Shown here piece by piece: positions 12,112 to 13,519 of a stretch of 13,519 nt of DNA; position 1 is the stretch's first letter, and each line of letters opens with the position of its first letter. This DNA is from an uncultured Mycoplasmatota bacterium (GTDB lineage Bacteria > Bacillota_I > Bacilli_A > RF39 > UBA660), in the NCBI GenBank assembly GCA_900551925.1, contig URXR01000031.1, positions 1 through 13,519 on the forward strand, read 5' to 3'. Under the pieces are notes generated by a model. That model was not told the DNA's origin. It searched no databases and saw only the letters and a program-made list of their open reading frames with translations. Position numbers and translations under genes: made by a program.

Positions 12112-13386
12112 TTATAAATCTTCAGTTATACAAAAAGCTGCATAGTAAGGAATATATTTTACATTATTCTTTACTTTGAAGTCTTCTCCTCCGAATCTGA
12201 TTCCTAAGTTTAAATTATATTTTTTCATTGATAAAGCTAAACTCTTAGACTTAGTATTAGTCTCTTGGTTCATAATTTCGATTGGTAATATTTTTCCAGT
12301 TCTAGTTTTAATTACAATATCTATATAAGCTTTACCTCCAGAGTGATAATGATAGATATTAAAACCATTATTAGAAAGAGTTGTGACAATATTATTTTCA
12401 TATAAAATTTCTAATAGTTTATCATTAGTTATCAGTCTATTACCACTTACATTCATTTTTTTAAATAATATTCCGGAATCATTATAGTATAATTTGAAAC
12501 TTTCTTCATCTTTTACTTTACTAAATGGTGAGGTTAATTCTGTAAGACGAGTGCTTTTGATAAGCATGCCATTTTCAGTCATGAAATTAATAGATTTTTC
12601 ATATTCTTTACTTCTGGCTCCAGTTTTAATATGACCATATTGAAATTTTTTATTATCTTTTAGAAGCTGGAATGATATATTATTATAAACTTCTTGACTT
12701 CTTTTAATATCTATTAGATTGTTTAGGGCTAATAGTTTATATTTTAACAATTTAATATTTTTATCATGAACATCATTTAAAAGACTGTAATTATTATTTT
12801 CTTTATAATTTATTATAGCATTAGGATAGCCTCCAGTTAGGACAAAATCATTGTAAAGTTCTAAAGCTAAACTATGGAAAGGCATAGATTTATTGTTTTT
12901 AAAGGAATCTTGAATAAAATCAATTAGTTGTTCTTTTCCCATATATTTTAAATATTCAGTAAAGGTTACTAAATCCATTTTTTTATAATTAACTAGTTCA
13001 TTTTTATGTTTTTTTATAAAAGAATTATTATTAGTTAGCATAATTATATGATATTCTAAGGAATTAGTAAATAAAGTTTTTATTGCTGTTATAACTTGGT
13101 CTGTGACATTATCAAAAATAATTAAAGTTTCTTCTTTGAATATAGTTTCTAAAGAAATGGCAGATAAAGCTCTTATTAGTTTTTCGATAGTTTGATTTTT
13201 TTCAATTACATAGGATAATTCCAAGTTATTATAACAATCAAAATAGACAACATTTTTGTATTCATTTTTAGCAAACTCTAAACAGGTATAAGTTTTTCCT
13301 GAACCACTTACGCCATATAAAAGAAGTGGTTTTTTATAGGTATCTATTTTCCACTTTTTTAAATCATTCATAATTTTTCGTTCCAT
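12112..13386 (-). CDS. DUF4143-type AAA ATPase with degenerate nuclease-like tail
   Basis: The 424-residue protein has the layout of the widespread AAA_14/DUF4143 ATPases. An N-terminal P-loop domain has Walker A GVSGSGKT at 25-32 and Walker B LIIFDN at 88-93. The hallmark GGYPNA follows at 185-190. The DUF4143 region includes KFQYGHIKTGARSKEYEKSI at 247-266, and a C-terminal PD-(D/E)xK-like fold ends it. In most relatives I know, the last fold reads xDF(V/I)I...PIEVK; here it reads YIDIVIK at 354-360 and PIEIM at 368-372, so the catalytic Lys position is Met. Walker A also differs from the usual GARQVGKT. The cellular role of this family is unsettled; links to toxin-antitoxin or DNA transactions are only suggestions. 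It has its own promoter, with AAGGAGG at 13396-13402, and leads into gpmI. Confidence 0.88.
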   Translation of the reverse strand: MERKIMNDLKKWKIDTYKKPLLLYGVSGSGKTYTCLEFAKNEYKNVVYFDCYNNLELSYVIEKNQTIEKLIRALSAISLETIFKEETLIIFDNVTDQVITAIKTLFTNSLEYHIIMLTNNNSFIKKHKNELVNYKKMDLVTFTEYLKYMGKEQLIDFIQDSFKNNKSMPFHSLALELYNDFVLTGGYPNAIINYKENNNYSLLNDVHDKNIKLLKYKLLALNNLIDIKRSQEVYNNISFQLLKDNKKFQYGHIKTGARSKEYEKSINFMTENGMLIKSTRLTELTSPFSKVKDEESFKLYYNDSGILFKKMNVSGNRLITNDKLLEILYENNIVTTLSNNGFNIYHYHSGGKAYIDIVIKTRTGKILPIEIMNQETNTKSKSLALSMKKYNLNLGIRFGGEDFKVKNNVKYIPYYAAFCITEDL

Positions 13387-13419
13387 AAAATGATGCCTCC
13401 TTACTATTTTTATGATTTA

Positions 13420-13448
13420 AGTATAATATATTTGGTAAAAATAGTCAA
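13420..13448 (-). promoter_or_regulatory. Sigma-A promoter of the ATPase-gpmI unit
   Basis: TTGACT (13448-13443), a 17-base spacer and TATACT (13425-13420) are read on the minus strand. The expected start near 13413 gives a leader of about 27 bases. It is the only convincing promoter for gpmI. Confidence 0.85.
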
Positions 13449-13501
13449 TAGAGCGGAAACGAAATGTTAATCCTTTTTTAAAAAGATACCTTATCATTAA
13501 T

Positions 13502-13519
13502 AAAAAAGATTCCGATATA
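13502..13519 (-). terminator. Probable half of a terminator cut by the window end
   Basis: On the minus strand the last bases read TATATCGGAATC followed by TTTTTT. The short self-complementary TATA at the very end suggests that the missing sequence may mirror GATTCCGATA, giving a terminator for a gene outside the window. Only one arm is visible. Confidence 0.35.

Noticed and set aside
12094..12135. TATAAT just before the gpmI ribosome binding site as a private promoter
   Set aside because: No acceptable -35 is found 16-18 bases upstream, and the start would fall in the ribosome binding site; chance in AT-rich DNA is likely.
1..13519. CRISPR array, IS element, prophage, toxin-antitoxin pair or riboswitch
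   Set aside because: No regularly spaced direct repeats, transposase, integrase or phage gene, toxin/antitoxin pair or long structured leader is visible; leaders are all about 13-30 bases.

Overview
The window reads as chromosomal DNA of a low-GC, spore-forming Firmicute of the class Bacilli, probably an uncultured, fermentative, Erysipelotrichia/RF39-like gut bacterium (the rank is my inference). The evidence is the strongly AT-rich sequence, canonical sigma-A promoters and GGAGG-type ribosome binding sites, a CIRCE operator in front of clpB, a CotE-family spore-coat gene directly behind miaB as in Bacillus, and a pyruvate formate-lyase pair. The standard code is used: TGA ends pflB, and TGG encodes Trp in the small 2311-2454 gene. 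Every gene lies on the minus strand, so the reading order below runs from the right end of the window to the left.

Right part (13.4-10.6 kb): a DUF4143-type ATPase gene with its own promoter is followed after 12 bases by gpmI (glycolysis), with a strong terminator after gpmI. Next comes pflB-pflA (anaerobic pyruvate cleavage and its activase, 4-base overlap). It sits behind a promoter region with a 14-bp palindrome and a Rex-like site, and ends in a terminator.

Middle (7.5-3.0 kb): an ankyrin-repeat gene of unknown role, miaB (tRNA modification), cotE (spore coat) with a sigma-K/sigma-E-like promoter, a membrane-anchored EndA-like nuclease, the rpsP-khpA pair, and tRNA-Ala(TGC). Nearly every gene here has its own promoter and terminator, packed so tightly that terminator hairpins contain stop codons and their U-tracts or arms double as the next promoter.

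Left part (3.0-0 kb): a Nudix hydrolase, a 47-residue Cys/His-rich single-pass membrane peptide that is easily missed, and an N-domain-less clpB under CIRCE/HrcA control, followed by a series of hairpins at the window edge.

Most of the window is ordinary housekeeping. I see no phage, IS element, CRISPR array or defence island. The points most worth following up are the small Cys-heptad peptide, the short ClpB with its very short heat-shock leader, the sporulation promoter of cotE, the probable redox operators of pflBA, the terminator/promoter overlaps, and the ATPase-gpmI pairing.
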